Below the pieces are notes generated by a model. The model was given only the letters and a program-made list of their open reading frames with translations. It was not told the DNA's origin and did no database searches. The translations under genes and the position numbers were made by a program. From positions 459,061 through 523,060 of the forward strand of contig QAOA01001508.1 of NCBI GenBank assembly GCA_003255065.1: a stretch of DNA of 64,000 bases. Reading direction: 5' to 3'. This stretch comes from Cercis canadensis. Lineage: Eukaryota; Streptophyta; Magnoliopsida; Fabales; Fabaceae. Shown here piece by piece: positions 48,311 to 62,141 of this stretch; within the stretch, counting starts at the first letter, position 1; each line of letters begins with the position of its first letter.

Positions 48311-51140
48311 TCAACATTCACAGCCTGTAGATCTCTGCTGTCGTCCACCACCAGTGACATCAATTGTCTCAGGCAGGTATCTGTCATAATCAACAAACCC
48401 AAATCAAAAGTGATATCCGGCAATAACATTGACTAACTTCATAATGTAGCAATCAATATCCCCTTGCCCTGTGTTCAAATCCCACAAAAAAGCTAATAAT
48501 GTAACATTCAATTAAAGCTACGTAAGAACTTGGAAAACCAAAAATGGGTACATATAACTGAAGCAATGTAACTTGAACCGCAATTCACTTAACTTTTAAC
48601 AGGAATATATGACTAATCTGCAATCAAATGCCATGCCACACTAGCATCATTCTATGAATTGTTTGTTACAACTTTCTCTTAAGGTATAATGGGTTAATTA
48701 TTGATACATGTTAGGAGCAAATCCAGATTCTACAAACAGAATTAAACCAAATTAAAGACGAAAGAATGTAACTTTGTAGTTGGTAGGGAGGAAAGAAGGA
48801 AACAAAACCCTTAGAGCTTAAAATGTTACTTTATCTGTTCTTTCTTCTTTGTATGAAAACGTGTAACTAACAACACACAACACACAAGAAGTCACACGTA
48901 TAAAAGATGCAAAACGGAAAACTATGAATGCAGAAATACTCACACTTCTTCTTCTGGTTCATTCTTGAGTGCATTTTTGGCTATACACTGGAAAGCAGCT
49001 TCCACATTAAATCCTTCTTTTGCAGAGGTCTCAAAGTATGGTATGTTTCCCTTGGAAGCACACCATGCCTTTGCTTTCTTCTCAGAAACCTGCACCAAAA
49101 ACAACAGAATGAAGGCAGCATCAACCAGAAAAAGGGTGGGGAGGGGTGGGATTTAGACATCTGTTCCCAGAACTCTAGCAGAAAGAGTATCCGCTCCCAA
49201 TAATTGAATTCTGAGAAGATTTCTTTCATAATTGGCAAGAAGCAGTTATGCCATGACGAGAGAACTTACAACTCGGCTATTCCCACCATCAACATCTATC
49301 TTGTTTCCCAACACAACAAATGGGAAGTTTTCAGGGTCAGATGGACTAGCCTGAAAATCACACCAATTACATGTAAGTCTCAATAACTGTTCTCAAATAT
49401 TTGTAATAAATATGAACCAAAAGGTCAACAATCACCTGAATAAGAAATTCTTCTCGCCAGTGGTTAAGGTTGTCAAAAGATTTCATGACATTTACATCAT
49501 AAACAAGGACACAGCAGTCTGCACCACGGTAAAAAGCCACACCAAGACTCTGAAACCTTTCTTGACCAGCAGTATCCCAAATCTGCATACATGGGGGGAA
49601 ACATATCAATCCTAGATATATACATGCTTCTCCAAGTGGACGAGAAGAGGAGGGGGAGAGGGGGATATCCCTATTCAAATCATGTGTAGAAACACCATGG
49701 TACACAATCATAATCATGTAGTAGCAGAAACAAGAATAACAAGTTAACCCTACAAAATAATTTCTTTACTTATATTAGTAAATTCTAAATGAAAGCTAAT
49801 TGTCAGCAAATGTCACCATATTATCTCCCATTTATTTTTCATATGCTTCAACAAATGGAAGAATAAGGAATGAACATCATGATCTAAAATACAACCAAAA
49901 CATGGATCCTTAATGTAGTTGAAATGAGTGTATAAATTGCTTCATCATAGAATCATACAAGCAAACAGAAAATATTTTATACATCATACAGACTGATAAT
50001 TTTTCCCAAGTAAACGCATAATTTTCACAATACAAGTAACTTTTCATGAACAACTGGTCAAGAAAAGGATATAATGTAGAGGAGAAAGAAGTGAAGCCTT
50101 TCAAAAGAAAAAGTAACTTAAGAAATTAAACTTTTAAAAGAAACTCTGTTCCTAGTAAAGAATAACATGAACTGCCTCTTTCATTTGTTGCAGGAACATG
50201 CATCTCTGAATGCATCCAAGGAAACAGTTTTAGGATAACGATAACTGATAACAAATTGCTGTGCAGTATAAGAACATATATCAACTAAATAGCTCAGCCC
50301 AGACCAGAATACCATGGCTGGAGAGTATCCTATTGAACACTGTACATGCACCAAAAAGACATATTTCACTGACTTGTGAAGCAAAATTATAGTAATGTCA
50401 CTCACCTGCAGTGTGAACAACCTATCTTCAAACTGAACTTCCTTGGTAAGGAAATCTGCACCAATGGTAGCCTTATACTGATTACTGAACTTACGATTCA
50501 CATACCTAAAAATGCAAACAATAATGATCATAACAATAGTATTAATCATAAATCAAATAAACATATACTCATCAAACACTTCTAACACTAATAAAATAAA
50601 ATCCAAAAATGAGTTTTGGGCTTACTGATTCATCAGTGACGTTTTGCCAACCCTGCCAAAAAAAGATCAAATTAAAGGAGATTAGAAAATTCTCGGTGAA
50701 CCCAACAAATAAATTGTGTCTCACTGTTGAAATTCAACATGCACAATCTTCCCAGCATGAAATGAAACGAACGACTGTCATGAAATCACAAATCTATTGA
50801 ATCTCAAATTAACTTTCTAAATATCTAACGAGAAGATTTCATATTTTCCACAACCCAAAACATAATCATATAGCATTTTCTTCTCTCTGCACGCTTTACT
50901 ATCTAATGATTCCTAAGCAACATGGCCACCGTGTTTTTCATAGCAAAAAAGCAGGAAAATTTAAGAAAATTATATAACCCCAGAAGAAATACGATGAAAT
51001 TTTCTTTCTGGCCATGCTATCACCCATTTGTTGATTAAATTCAGAGAAAATTTGAAATTAAAAGTTTAAAATCGAAAAGGAGCTTACCCGCTGTCTCCGA
51101 GGATTATGACCTTTAACAACATGCGCCGGCGAGATGCCAT
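48311..51140 (-). CDS. Rab7-type small GTPase (RABG3 subfamily)
   Basis: Seven exons on the minus strand: 51088-51140, 50626-50652, 50406-50505, 49436-49582, 49270-49350, 48944-49089, 48311-48380; 207 residues. All G motifs are present: GDSGVGKTS (P-loop), YKATIGADF (switch I, Rab7 type), [14 protein letters not shown] and TSAKEG. The end STGCEC is the CXC double-geranylgeranylation signal. Established: RABG3/Rab7 acts on late endosomes and the vacuole membrane, controlling fusion and trafficking to the vacuole. The first exon is very short, splitting the P-loop between exons 1 and 2. Complete and intact. Confidence 0.96.
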
Positions 51141-51724
51141 CGATCAAAATAACAGTGAAATTGCTTGCTCGAAAGGAAAATTACTGGGAAATTTTGGGAC
51201 CAGAATTTGTGATGTATGCGTGAGAATTGAGAAAGTTTGAACGACAGGTGGAGGAGATGAATTTACAAACAGCAAAGTAATTGTTACCGAACAATGAATG
51301 CCAGCCAAGATACGACTTTGCAGGACTCTTCATTTCCGGAAATGCCCACAGTTTTTGAATCAATTACGCCATCTACCAGTTTGGTGATAAACTCTTAATT
51401 TTTCTTTATCTTATTTTTAAATTTTTTTGGATTGGATGATGTGTATGTTTTTTTTCCAACTTCTCTTTATAAATATTCTTCATTTTAAGTTCTCAAAATT
51501 GTTCAAATAAACACATTATTATTATTTGTTCTATATATCTTATTGACCAACCAAAAGAAGCATGATGCATGGATATACTTCATAGTTTTACAACACACTC
51601 CAAACACAGCGTAAAAATCACTGCATCACCAATGTCTAGTAAATGACAATAACGCAGCCCTTTAGCATAATTTACTTCGGTTCACGTTTGGCCTCTCCAT
51701 TGCCCGCTGGCCAAAATAGGAAAT
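51141..51724. other. Rab7 promoter and flank
   Basis: 5' leader of Rab7 and AT-rich spacer; no other gene seen. Confidence 0.55.
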
Positions 51725-52751
51725 GACAAAACTTAGGTGAAGTTTTATAAGTGTTGGTGGTGTTATTCCTCAATTAAAATATAACATGTGTATTATTTTA
51801 TACATATTAGTATCACCTCAACATCACCTATTATCTAATGTCGTTATCCCTTTCTTTTTCACTCTCTCCATCTCTCTTTCACGTTGTAATCACCACAGCA
51901 TCTCTCTTCCAAATCCTCCTGAGCCCAGGAGGTGGTCCTTGCAGAATTCACCAGTGGCCACGTTGAGCTCCTCGTACGAGAATCTGTGCGGCCAATACTC
52001 CAGCTCCCACTCCTCAATTTCATCTTCTTCGTCTTTCAATTTTTTGTGTCACTACCATAAGAAATATCTAGATGCACAAATTACCACAAAAACAAAACAA
52101 GCAATTACAATCCCAGCAATTGCCTCATCTGAAAGTGACTTAGACGATGATTCCGGCTCAAAAACTGACAAATTTATTGTATTTATGTCTCTCGCAATTC
52201 TTGTATTGCTCAAGTTTCAGGCCAGAATTCTTTGTGCCTCAACCCAATTGGTCTTCAATGCCGAAAACCCAACATGCATCTCGTCAGACACATAATTAGC
52301 TATAATTGCATTTCTGTACGTAAGAGTAGGCATTGTCGGGCGAGACACACCGATTGGCGCAACTGTAACATTAATCTCCAAATTTGTGTCATTGAATTCA
52401 ACCCAAGCTCGGACATTTTGACCATTGCGCATGCGAATAGGCACGAAACCGCCACTATAATTATAGTAACCAGCGGCTTGTGTTCAATGGTAACTGGGTT
52501 TTCTTCTGCATTATCCATGAGAAAGATTCAGAAAAATGAAAACTAGCGTATTAGTGAGTGCAGGACTTTTTTGAGAGATGCAGTGGTGATTACAGCGTGA
52601 AAGGGAGATGGAGGTGAAGAAGAAAGGGATAACGATGTTAGATAATAGGTGATGCTGAGGTAGCACTGATGTGTATAAAATAATATACATGTTATATTTT
52701 AATTGAGGAACAGTACTACCAGCACCTATAGAACTTTACCTAAATTTTGTC
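51725..52751. mobile_element. Mutator-like DNA transposon with captured gene piece (Pack-MULE-like)
   Basis: Long terminal inverted repeats of about 180 bp: 51725-51906 against 52573-52751. Both read GACAAAAYTTAGGTRAAGTT at the ends and share CTCAATTAAAATATAACATG and CACCTATTATCTAA further in. A candidate 9-bp target duplication is ATAGGAAAT before the left end and ATAGAAAAT two bases after the right end (8 of 9). No transposase; the 660-bp interior is a piece of a host receptor kinase gene. Long inverted repeats, a 9-bp duplication and host cargo are the definition of a Pack-MULE; superfamily assignment is inference because no transposase is present. Confidence 0.75.
51907..52520 (-). pseudogene. 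Captured fragment of an L-type lectin receptor kinase
   Basis: Minus-strand sequence reads through the end of a legume-lectin domain (AGYYNYSGGFVPIRMRNGQN, then RAWVEFNDTNLEINVTVAPI), a linker, a membrane helix (AIAGIVIACFVFVVICAS), a juxtamembrane stretch [18 protein letters not shown] and the start of the kinase glycine loop (LLGSGGFG). This is the exact order of L-type lectin receptor kinases, which sense extracellular ligands at the plasma membrane. It is cut at both ends, has a stop where the lectin WSF is expected, a double stop before HKKL and a one-base loss before AGYYN, so it cannot make a receptor. It lies antisense within the transposon. Confidence 0.85.
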
Positions 52752-53790
52752 CAATAGAAAAATGTTTTTGATTAATTGGTGTATAGTATTTGAGTTAGTA
52801 AAGTTAAGTTTAAACTTTAAAGCTTCAATTGAATTCTATGTAATTCAAATGCTGACGTCTGTGCAGGTATACGGTTAAATCATGTGCGAAAATATATACA
52901 CTCTCGCCTCGTAGAAATCATTGACAGTAACTTTGCAGCTAAGTTAAAAAAAAAAAAAAAAAATTGTTTATATGTAATTCATATTATTATTTCTTTTTAT
53001 AGATATTTTATACTTATCATTTATCAAAGATATTTTGAAGGAAATGATGTAAGAAACTTTTAAAACTTAATACCCCTTCTATTGAGAGTTAAAATAAATA
53101 AGTGATACTTCTTATATGATAAAACTAATTAAAAAGATAACATTTTTTAAATTAATACAAGTTTTTACTTCTTTTGTCATTAATATTTCTACTTTCTAAG
53201 TAAAACTTAGTCTTATCCGAAAAAGGTTGAATAGCATTGAAGTGTGCCCAACTTCATTAATTGAAACAAGAATGGTATAGCACCTTGCAATTAGGATCTA
53301 ATACAACTTAACGAAATCTAATCCAAACCAGAAGATTTCACACTCATGCAAGAATGAAATGAAATACAAGAAAATTGAGTGCCAACAATCGTGAATATCA
53401 TGTGAAAGCTCAAATAAAAATACATTGTTACAAAGTTAAGTAAATATATACAGAATCATCCCATCCCATCTCCTCCTTTAAAGCCAATTTCACGCCTTTC
53501 AGTGTCTACATATCGGGGTGAATCAAGCATACAAAAGTTCAGTTGAATAAAATTTATGGAATCATACATACGAAATAAATTAGATGTAAAAATTATTGAA
53601 AAAAAATGTTTTGAAGAAGTGGCAACTACCATCCATCATCAAGCAAACCATTTTGTAGTGAAATGATATGTACCAATTCCCATGCTGGCATGAGGACATC
53701 TGGTGTCTGGCTTGTACTTATGTAAATGAGGCAACAAGTGAGGCGCAGAATACCAATATGGGGCCATCTTCAAGACATGAGAATCATCAC
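52752..53790. other. Intergenic region after the transposon
   Basis: AT-rich, with an A-run at about 52948-52965, and the 3' flank of the PERK gene. No gene seen. Confidence 0.55.
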
Positions 53791-56700
53791 TCAAGATCTT
53801 TCACCAGAAGCATGGGTGTTGCTCTTCATATTTTCCATGTCTGTCACTTGCGAATTTTGCTGGCCATCACTGCTTGAGGCAGACGTATGTTGACCATACT
53901 CGCTGCTGGGTCCACCGTATTCACTAGTGCCTTCCTCTTGGCCTTCCAGTGCAAGCTTTCTGCAGTTCTCTAGGTCTTTTTTGTATTGGGCAGTATCATA
54001 ACTTGAGCTTTCAAAGGAACCAAATGCTCTGCTGTGGCCACGTGTGATCCCCTCATTTAGATCATCCGGGGAAATATTTCCTTCTAAAGCTCGAACAACC
54101 TGATTTATGTCAGTCATTTCAATATTGTTACATGGAAGCACTGGATCTCTCAGTTTCAGAATCAGTTTGCCGATGATCAAATTGGATATTGGAATTTCTG
54201 AATTCCATTAGTTATTAGTAATTCAAACATAATAAATAGCCAGCCAACACTGGACTCAATATTGTCATATAGAAATAGGTAAATGTACTGTTAAGGAGGC
54301 TTTGTGCCTCATGCACTACAGACAGAAATGGCCAATTCAACTATAGAAACTCAGCATAAACAACTAATCTAGAAAGTAGAAACATATCTTTACACTTGGT
54401 AAACTCACCTGGCTCATTTGAGGCCGACGCCTGGCTGAATTTCGCACGCAAGTTGAAGCACAAGCAACCATTCGAATCATCTCATCAGAGTTGTAATTCT
54501 TCTGCAACCTTGGATCAGCAAGTAGTTCAAGGATGCCATTTTCCAAAGCTTGGGAGAGTAAAGGTCTTGCCTGTAATTTATACAATGTTTCAGTATCAGT
54601 TACCTCAAGTACTCATATCATATTTTCCCAGAATTTTTTCAACATCAATTCTGCAAAAATCAAAGTTGAAGATAAATGATTGAAGGATGTTTCACAAAAG
54701 AGTAATCAGCTATACACCAATCCAAGATATACTTGATATTTAAAACCAGCTATCAGTTGAAACTAATCCAAACTATTTTTCACCCTCAGATAAGAAAAAT
54801 CCGATTTTGTTGATTCAGTTTACCAAATAATTTTAACTCGTGTTTTTCAAGTTTCTAAAACAGCCTCAGGACATACTTTTTTTTGCACAAAATTGCCTAT
54901 TCAAGTGAAAACAGGTAGTGGAAAGAAAAATGTACAACATGCATAGCATAGAAAACTGAAAATAGTAATCACATTCACTCCTCTCCACATCCATTAACAA
55001 TGTTCTCAACCCCAGAAAAGATCATAAACTCTTAAGATGCCCAAGGAATACATGCAATGCCATATACCATTATTAGTAACCGTTAAGAGATAAACAGTGA
55101 TGAAGTAATCTACACACCCATTCAACCATGCTGTCATCAGGGAAAGACTCAGCTCTATCAACAGGTTTTCGTCCAGTAATCAACTCCAAAAGCACAACAC
55201 CAAAGGAGAAGACATCTGACTTATCGGTGAGTTTTCCACTACTAGCATATTCTGGAGCCAAGTATCTGCATTAAATGAATTCAGAATTGCATTAAGATGG
55301 ACAGAAACAGTTAATATTAAAAAAACAAAAGTATTACCCAAGAAGATGTGCTTCATAGTCAGACTCAAGAATAAAGAATACAAATTATGGATCTTACCCA
55401 AAGGTTCCCATTACTCGAGTAGAAACATGAGTATTAGCATCTGGTGAAAATTTGGCAAGTCCAAAATCTGCAACCTGAATAAAGGATACAGGCATAGTGG
55501 TTTAATCATAGAAGAAGATAAAGTAAATGGATAATCAAGTGCCACATGAAAAGATGAACATATGTCAATAGCTTTTCAATTATTCTTGGCATTTGAATGG
55601 AGTCCCTGTCTTCTAATGCAGGTAAGCAGATAAAAAAATGACATAATTTTCCACTTCACCCACTGTATCGTCATTGAAGTTAATGGATCTTCCATTTATT
55701 TACTCTATTTCCAGTGTTATGTCATGCAAAGCTTCATTTATAGCTATAAAATGGTAAAGCATGCATAGCCTTTCCCCTCCCCTGCCCTTCTTCAAGGTGT
55801 GAACATAGGAAACTGAGGTTAAAAGGAATTTGAACTTGCATTCACACACTTATATTTGGAAACTGATTTTATAGGTTACCAAGTTAAAAGTCCTACCTTT
55901 GCCTCAAAATTATTATCAAGAAGAATGTTAGATGCCTTGATGTCACGGTGTATAATTTTGGGCTGACCTAAAAAGATATTAAACTGAGAGAAGTAAAATT
56001 CCAAAACCAATATTATGAACTGAAAAGGCTGCCAGATTTATGATGTAAATAAAGCACATAAAGCAAACTTACAATCCTCATGTAGATATGCCAATCCTTT
56101 TGCAGATCCAATAGCAATCTTCATCCTTGTTGACCAGTCCATAGTTGGTCTGTCCTTTCCTGGAATGATATCCAACAGAACCATAGTATTATACTTATGA
56201 GATGTCACTGTCAGAAAACTTATCAAAATTCAAACCAAAATGTGGAGTCCTCAGCCATCAATATTAGAAGGAAAAAACAGCCATATTATATATGATGTAA
56301 GACCCATTTCAGCTATTATTATTTTTGAAAACCATAGTTAAACTTTTCTTCATTCATTCTAGATTACATATGCATGCTTCTCCGTGAATGAAGAGGATAA
56401 TTTTATGAGAACAGAAAGAGGACGGGAGTTAAGTTCAGAACAACAAAGAAAGAAAAATAGTGCTGACAACTCTTACCATGCAAATGAAATTCCAGTGTAT
56501 TATTTGGGAGAAACTCATAAACAAGCATCCTCTGGGCCCCAGCCATGCAGTATCCAACTAGGGAAACAAGATGTCTATGATGGACACGGCTGATGATCTC
56601 AACTTCTGCCTGGAATTCACGCTCCCCCTGTACACTTCCAGATTTCAGCTGCTTAACCGCAACAGTTTTTCCATTTCGGAGGACTCCTTTATAGACATTG

Positions 56701-57911
56701 CCAAAACCACCTTGACCAACAAGATTCGAGTTGGAAAATCCATTTGTTGCCATTGCTAATTCATCATATGTAAATGCGCTTTGTGATAGTCCCAAAGCAA
56801 TGCCAGGAGATGGTGTATGGTGTGGCCTCTCAGACCCCAAACTACTGCTGGTTGAAGAATCCACAGGGGGAGAGGAGAAATTAATGGATGAAAGTTGCTG
56901 AGTTGACCCAACTCCCAAAGGTGGAGTTGGTTTTGGAGGCAATGTTCCTATACCATCTGTTGGAGGACGAATATATGGTTGGCAGTTCTGAGTTCCACCA
57001 CCAAACTGGTCAGCTGGAGAAATTGGCATCAAGAAAGCGTTCCAGTATCCAAATTAGTGGCGGTTTTACGTTCATATATACCAATAAAACCACATTTCGA
57101 TTAAATTTTATGAGGCTAAGCAGAATTTTTCCCAAGTGTACAAGTAGAATCCACTGAAACGAAAAGTGGGTAAATGAATAACTTAAAGCATATATGCTTA
57201 GTGTGTCTGTGATCTCTAAACTACATAATCACTCAATTAGTAGAAGTGATTCTAAAGTTTAATAAAATAGAATCGAAACTACTATGTCTTATAAGTAAAA
57301 ACCTTTTTCTTCCAGGAAAAGGGGTACAATAAGTGCAATTTCCAATCCCACAAAAATTTCATGGACACAACTTTGGTCTATGGAATGCATCACCACACTA
57401 ACTATGCTTCCAGAATACTAGTCAACAAACCTGTTACATTCTTATAACTGTGAAAAAGGATGGAAATAATAATTAAGCAGACCATAACAAAGACCAAATT
57501 CAAAATATAAAAACAAATGCACACCGCATGTATAGACAGAACGGAAGACGACGAAGGCTTACCTTTCGGTCCTTGTGGAGCACCACCAGGGTAGTTCTCC
57601 AACCCATATCGTCTCTTCCTTCTCATCTTCTTCCTTTTATAGCAAAAGGCGCAAATCCCCACAATTAACAACATAAGCAACCCACCAAACACAGTCCCAA
57701 CAACTAAACCGACTAATCCTCCACTCGGGGGCGGCGGACTCAGCGCGTTGGCCGGCGGAGGTGGCGACGACATTGTCGAATTACTCGGAGATGGTGAAGT
57801 AGTGGTGGTTACCGGTGGTGGAGGAGAAGTGTCATTGGTTGCAGGCGGCGGCGGTGGAGGAGGAATGGTGGTGTTAGTTTCCGCAGAGGCCTCCGGAGAC
57901 AGTGACGACAT
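53791..57911 (-). CDS. Proline-rich extensin-like receptor kinase (PERK)
   Basis: Eight exons on the minus strand: 57563-57911, 56477-57013, 56073-56159, 55897-55967, 55398-55474, 55118-55265, 54409-54570, 53791-54099; 579 residues. The outer part is Pro/Ser/Thr-rich (PPPPPPP, SPPPP repeats) without an obvious signal peptide, as in other PERKs. Membrane helix [27 protein letters not shown] is followed by a basic stop-transfer stretch [10 protein letters not shown]. The kinase domain has [29 protein letters not shown] and VADFGLAKF, so it looks active. Established: PERKs are plasma-membrane kinases thought to sense cell-wall state. The start is the first ATG; the frame extends upstream only by a GTG. 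Member not assigned. Confidence 0.94.
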
Positions 57912-60900
57912 AGCCGGAAAACTTAACGGCGTCACTGATGAGCTAGTTCCGGCGAAGATTTAAGACTCCGTTCAAGGGTTTCGTTTAGCTTACGCGTTTG
58001 CAATGAGACGGTGTGAAGGAAGTGTGAACTGAAAAAAGGTGAAGGAGAATGCAGGGAGGGACTGATTACGAGATTGTACCGTCACATGGGGGATGGATGA
58101 GTGGACTGTTGGTGGACCCTGTAGAAAATGGAAAGCAATTCCGTACAGAAGATTCCGTGGAGGATGTTGAATGACGTTGTGTCGTTTTACTCTGTTCCTT
58201 ATGCGTTTTGCCTTCACAAAATTGACCATGAGACCTGTTGTCTGTCCGTTTATTTCGCGGGAAAATTGAAAATAAAAAATCTATAAATGGGAAATAAGAA
58301 AATGGAAAAGGAAATAACCTTGACTGCAATAATAGCACGTGCAAATGTTAAAAAAAATTGATTTTTATTTTTTTCCCTTTATTTTGGGGGATCTCCTTCT
58401 TCTACGTAAAAGATTTATTTTCCTTTTGTGATTGTAATATATAATTAAAAAGTAAAAAAGATTCATGTGCTTTTTATCTATCTAGAGAAAGAAAGAAGCA
58501 TCCAATTAAACAGGTTTTATAAAAGAGAATTAAGGGCTTATCATATATCAATCATGAATTCAAAATAATTGAATCTGGGGTGGCCAGATAAGGATGAATA
58601 TGTCATACAAGCTAATTAATGTTTTTTTTTTTTTCAAACTGAGGAAAAAAACCACACAAAACAATGAGGAATTTTGACATTGAAAATTTAGGATTATATT
58701 TTTAAGGATTAAAATAAAAAATTTAAAGAATCAAATTTGCAATATCTGAAAAGATTATTGTTTCAAATCATGGAGCAGATTATTTGACAATGAATACAAT
58801 GAAAGGAGCTATAATAAAGTAAATTTTTATCATTTAATAATTCAAAGAGAGAAAACACTGACATTGAATGCGTTAAGAGTGGCCTTGTATTTTCGATTAA
58901 TTATTCACTTAAATTTACGTTTAGTTACATATTGATAAACCATATTCCTCTATCAATTTGACTCCTTACTTCATGGAATAAAACAATCAGTAGGTTAATG
59001 AGAAGAGGTAAAAAAAAATGAAAGAAGGATAAGGAAAGTGGAAAAAAAAATAAAAGTACCTAAATAAAAAAATTATTTAATACATATTTAAATAAACAAA
59101 GCATTTAATTTAATTTACTCATTAATTCTTACATCTCTTTTTTTTTATTTTTTTGGTTAGGAAATTTCCTGATGGATTGGTTGTAGGTCAAATCCAGCTT
59201 CTGCCCACTAACTAGTATCCAAATCGCGGGTTGAGGCCCGGTTTGACCTTAGTATCCATACAACACTGAGCCCAAAACTCGATTGTCACTTTCTTCAGTT
59301 CGCTTGTTTGTGCCAGCCAGATATTTGCCAATGTAATATTTTTTTAAATTTAATTTTCATTTTATTGCAAATATAGTGATGAACCATTAATTTCATAAAT
59401 CTCTTTGAGGGCCATACTGTATTTTGGTTGTTAAAAACACCTTTCATACAAGACATGCATACCTATACTGCTAAACTTTTTATTCTGCTCTTTTGTTTTT
59501 TCAGTTTTCTTTAAGCCTATTCCGTTTTTAATTATTTTATTTTGAGAAAAACATGTAAACAACAAATGCTATTAAGTATTAACAAATAACAAGTAAGGAT
59601 GTATAATTTGTATGCAATTGAATTTTTTTTGTTATGAAGGTAAAAAAAATATACTACATTTCATAAAGTTAAAGCATAAAAAGTCATTAAACAAATCACT
59701 ATATAAAATAATAGAAAGTCCTTATTTTATAAGTAAATCTATTTATAACTATTATACTCGTTCTCTCTTGTCAACTTTTTTTTTTNTTCTCTTTATTTTC
59801 TTTGCATATCTAATTTGTTTGTTTAAAAAGATGTCTGTGCATTGCACGAATTATAACTAATTTAGTATATTTCTCCCTACACAATCACACTTACATATAA
59901 TATGAGTATTTTTAAGGGACCCTCTTCCTCAATGATTTCACCTTCTCGTGATGAAATCTCCATTAATAATGATTTTTTTTCTTCCAAAAACTAAAAATAA
60001 GGTATTTGTGGTTGAAATCGAGTTGTCTCCATTGCTAAAGGCAGCATGGGCTCATAATACCACCACATGCATCATTGATTTGCTTTACTTACTCATAGAA
60101 AATGTGGATTTAGTACTGAAATTGACAATTGATCTAATACTCTCAGCTTATCTTTCTCTATCCATCTCTCTTCAATGCAAATTGAACGGTTATAGTTCAT
60201 AGGTTAAGTAAATAATTAACATGTCATTAGACAAATCAATAATGTACACAACTTTATTTTGATAACCTTCTTTATAATTCATGAAAATGTCTCTTTGGAA
60301 ACTTCTATTACAAGTAAAGGTTTGAGACTGTTAAGCCCTCTTGTACACACCCCTTGGTTAAGAAACTATAATTACTTAATATATCACGTATGAAATACAG
60401 TTATAATTGAATAAAATATTCATCAGTTCTTAAGGGTCTACAGTTTTAAAATGTTTAACAATAGTAATAATAAGTTGTGATTGTGTGTGAGAAATAAGGG
60501 GGATATCTAGCGTCAATCAAGAATATATTTTGGTTTTAAATTATATTATTTCATATACATGAGTATGGGAAAAAAATAAAAGAAAGAAACAATGTAACCT
60601 TTTACTCATTTTGTTTTTACATAATTTTATATTGAACTATATATCTAGAATGAGCTAAGATGCAATACATTTTTTTTTTAGATGTCTAGATGCAATATAC
60701 TTAAGCGGGAGCAAAAAAGCCCAAAACAATCAATTAATTAACTAGTATAATCCTTGGGAAACCAAGCTCGGCCTCCAATAATTTGTGGTTATCTATTTAT
60801 CCTTTTAGCATCCAACCAATTAATTTTCCTATTCAAGGAAAACATTCAATATCCCCTTCAAATCAAAACATGAAATTGCTAAAACTGCTAATTATTTTGT

Positions 60901-62035
60901 TTTATTCCTCAATGCTTGAAATTTCATATTTCGTGCATATTAATAGTTTTTTGAATTGGGATTCTTTAAATAAAAATAGATAAGGTCTAATATTTTTGTG
61001 TTTAGTAGAGACTATGCATAGGGATAGCATATTCCCTTCTCAAGTTTCATTTTATATGGTTTCAAAAGGATTTCTTCTAGGACCTCATTGTAGAATAACT
61101 AGTGCAATCTGTTTATATATATATATATATATTGTGAAACAATGTGTTTTTACTTTTATTAAAACATGTAAAAAGAATCATGAACTAAATAGTAAAATAT
61201 TTATTATTCTTCTTCCTATTCAATAATAATAACTACTGAAGTAAAATATATATTTTGTTGACACATTTATGTATGCAAAGTTTTACAAGTAAAAATATTT
61301 CCCTCCTATTATTTATAAATAAATAAAAATAGAAAAAAAAGTTATTTAAAGTTCTAAAACCAAGAAAAAAAAAGCTAAATAATGTGAGAGGAATAAATTT
61401 TTTTCCAAGCATTTTTTTAATCTTTTTTTTTTTTTGGTAATAAGCATTTTTTTTATCTGCTAGAATGTTTACAGTTTAAACTTCGAAAAATTGGTATATA
61501 AAATTATAAATTTTGATGATTAATTTAAAAATCCGAGGACCAAGTGAGAACATGGTCATTTTCATAAAGTATATTTTTTATAATAATTTTTAATGAAAAT
61601 GAGGAACACAACTATACAACCTACAATGACTTGGCAGTCGAGATTGCAAATCGGAGTTCCGGACGCTGAGAAAGTGCAAGAGAAACTGACACAAAGTGGG
61701 AAAAATTACGCACTCACACCATATGCAAGCAAACGCAAACACACGAAAAACAAAAACCTAACAGTCATAGCGTTGAACTTGATTCTCTTCGACTCATTGT
61801 TATCTTCTGTTTCTTTCAATCTCTTAATTTTCCTTCTATCCAAACATCAATTTTCTTGGTGTTATCAATCGAATTTCCTTCATATTTAGCAACTCAATGC
61901 ACGATCCTGAACCTCGGAGTCTTCAATTTGGTTTCTCTGGTAATTTACTGATGTGGATGAAGAGAAAAAGAGCGTTTGGATTGATTTGAATTGATTTTCT
62001 TCTTTTTTTTGCGTCGTGATTGAAGATTGGAGGAA
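57912..62035. other. Long AT-rich intergenic region between PERK and the PXA gene
   Basis: Starts with the PERK promoter and ends with the leader of the PXA gene (about 61.6-62.0 kb). Between them I see no gene, only AT-rich sequence, a TA microsatellite near 61115-61132 and an N in a T-run at 59786. Confidence 0.55.
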
Positions 62036-62141
62036 ATGAGCACGCCGAACCAGGTGACAGCGAGAGACCTCGTAGAGGAAGCGAAGAAACGGGTTGTTTT
62101 CCTAGTCATATGCGTCGTGGGACTTTCATATCTCATGTCGT
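62036..62141 (+). CDS. PXA (Phox-associated) domain protein, first exon only
   Basis: Exon 1 encodes MSTPNQVTARDLVEEAKKRVVFLVICVVGLSYLMS and ends at a consensus donor (TCGT/GTAAGT) in phase 1. The N-terminus TARDLVEEAKKR followed by a membrane helix is typical of plant sorting-nexin-like proteins with PXA, PX and nexin-C domains (recalled similarity to Arabidopsis At1g15240-type proteins). Such proteins are linked to endosomal membranes. The rest lies beyond the right edge; 62142-64000 is intron 1 or contains no further recognisable exon. Confidence 0.7.

Noticed and set aside
51786-52546. Plus-strand frames of 169 and 104 codons inside the transposon
   Set aside because: The real signal is the receptor kinase piece on the minus strand; these are shadows of it and of the inverted repeat.
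61593-61889. 98-codon frame upstream of the PXA gene
   Set aside because: Lies in the likely leader of the PXA gene and resembles no known protein.
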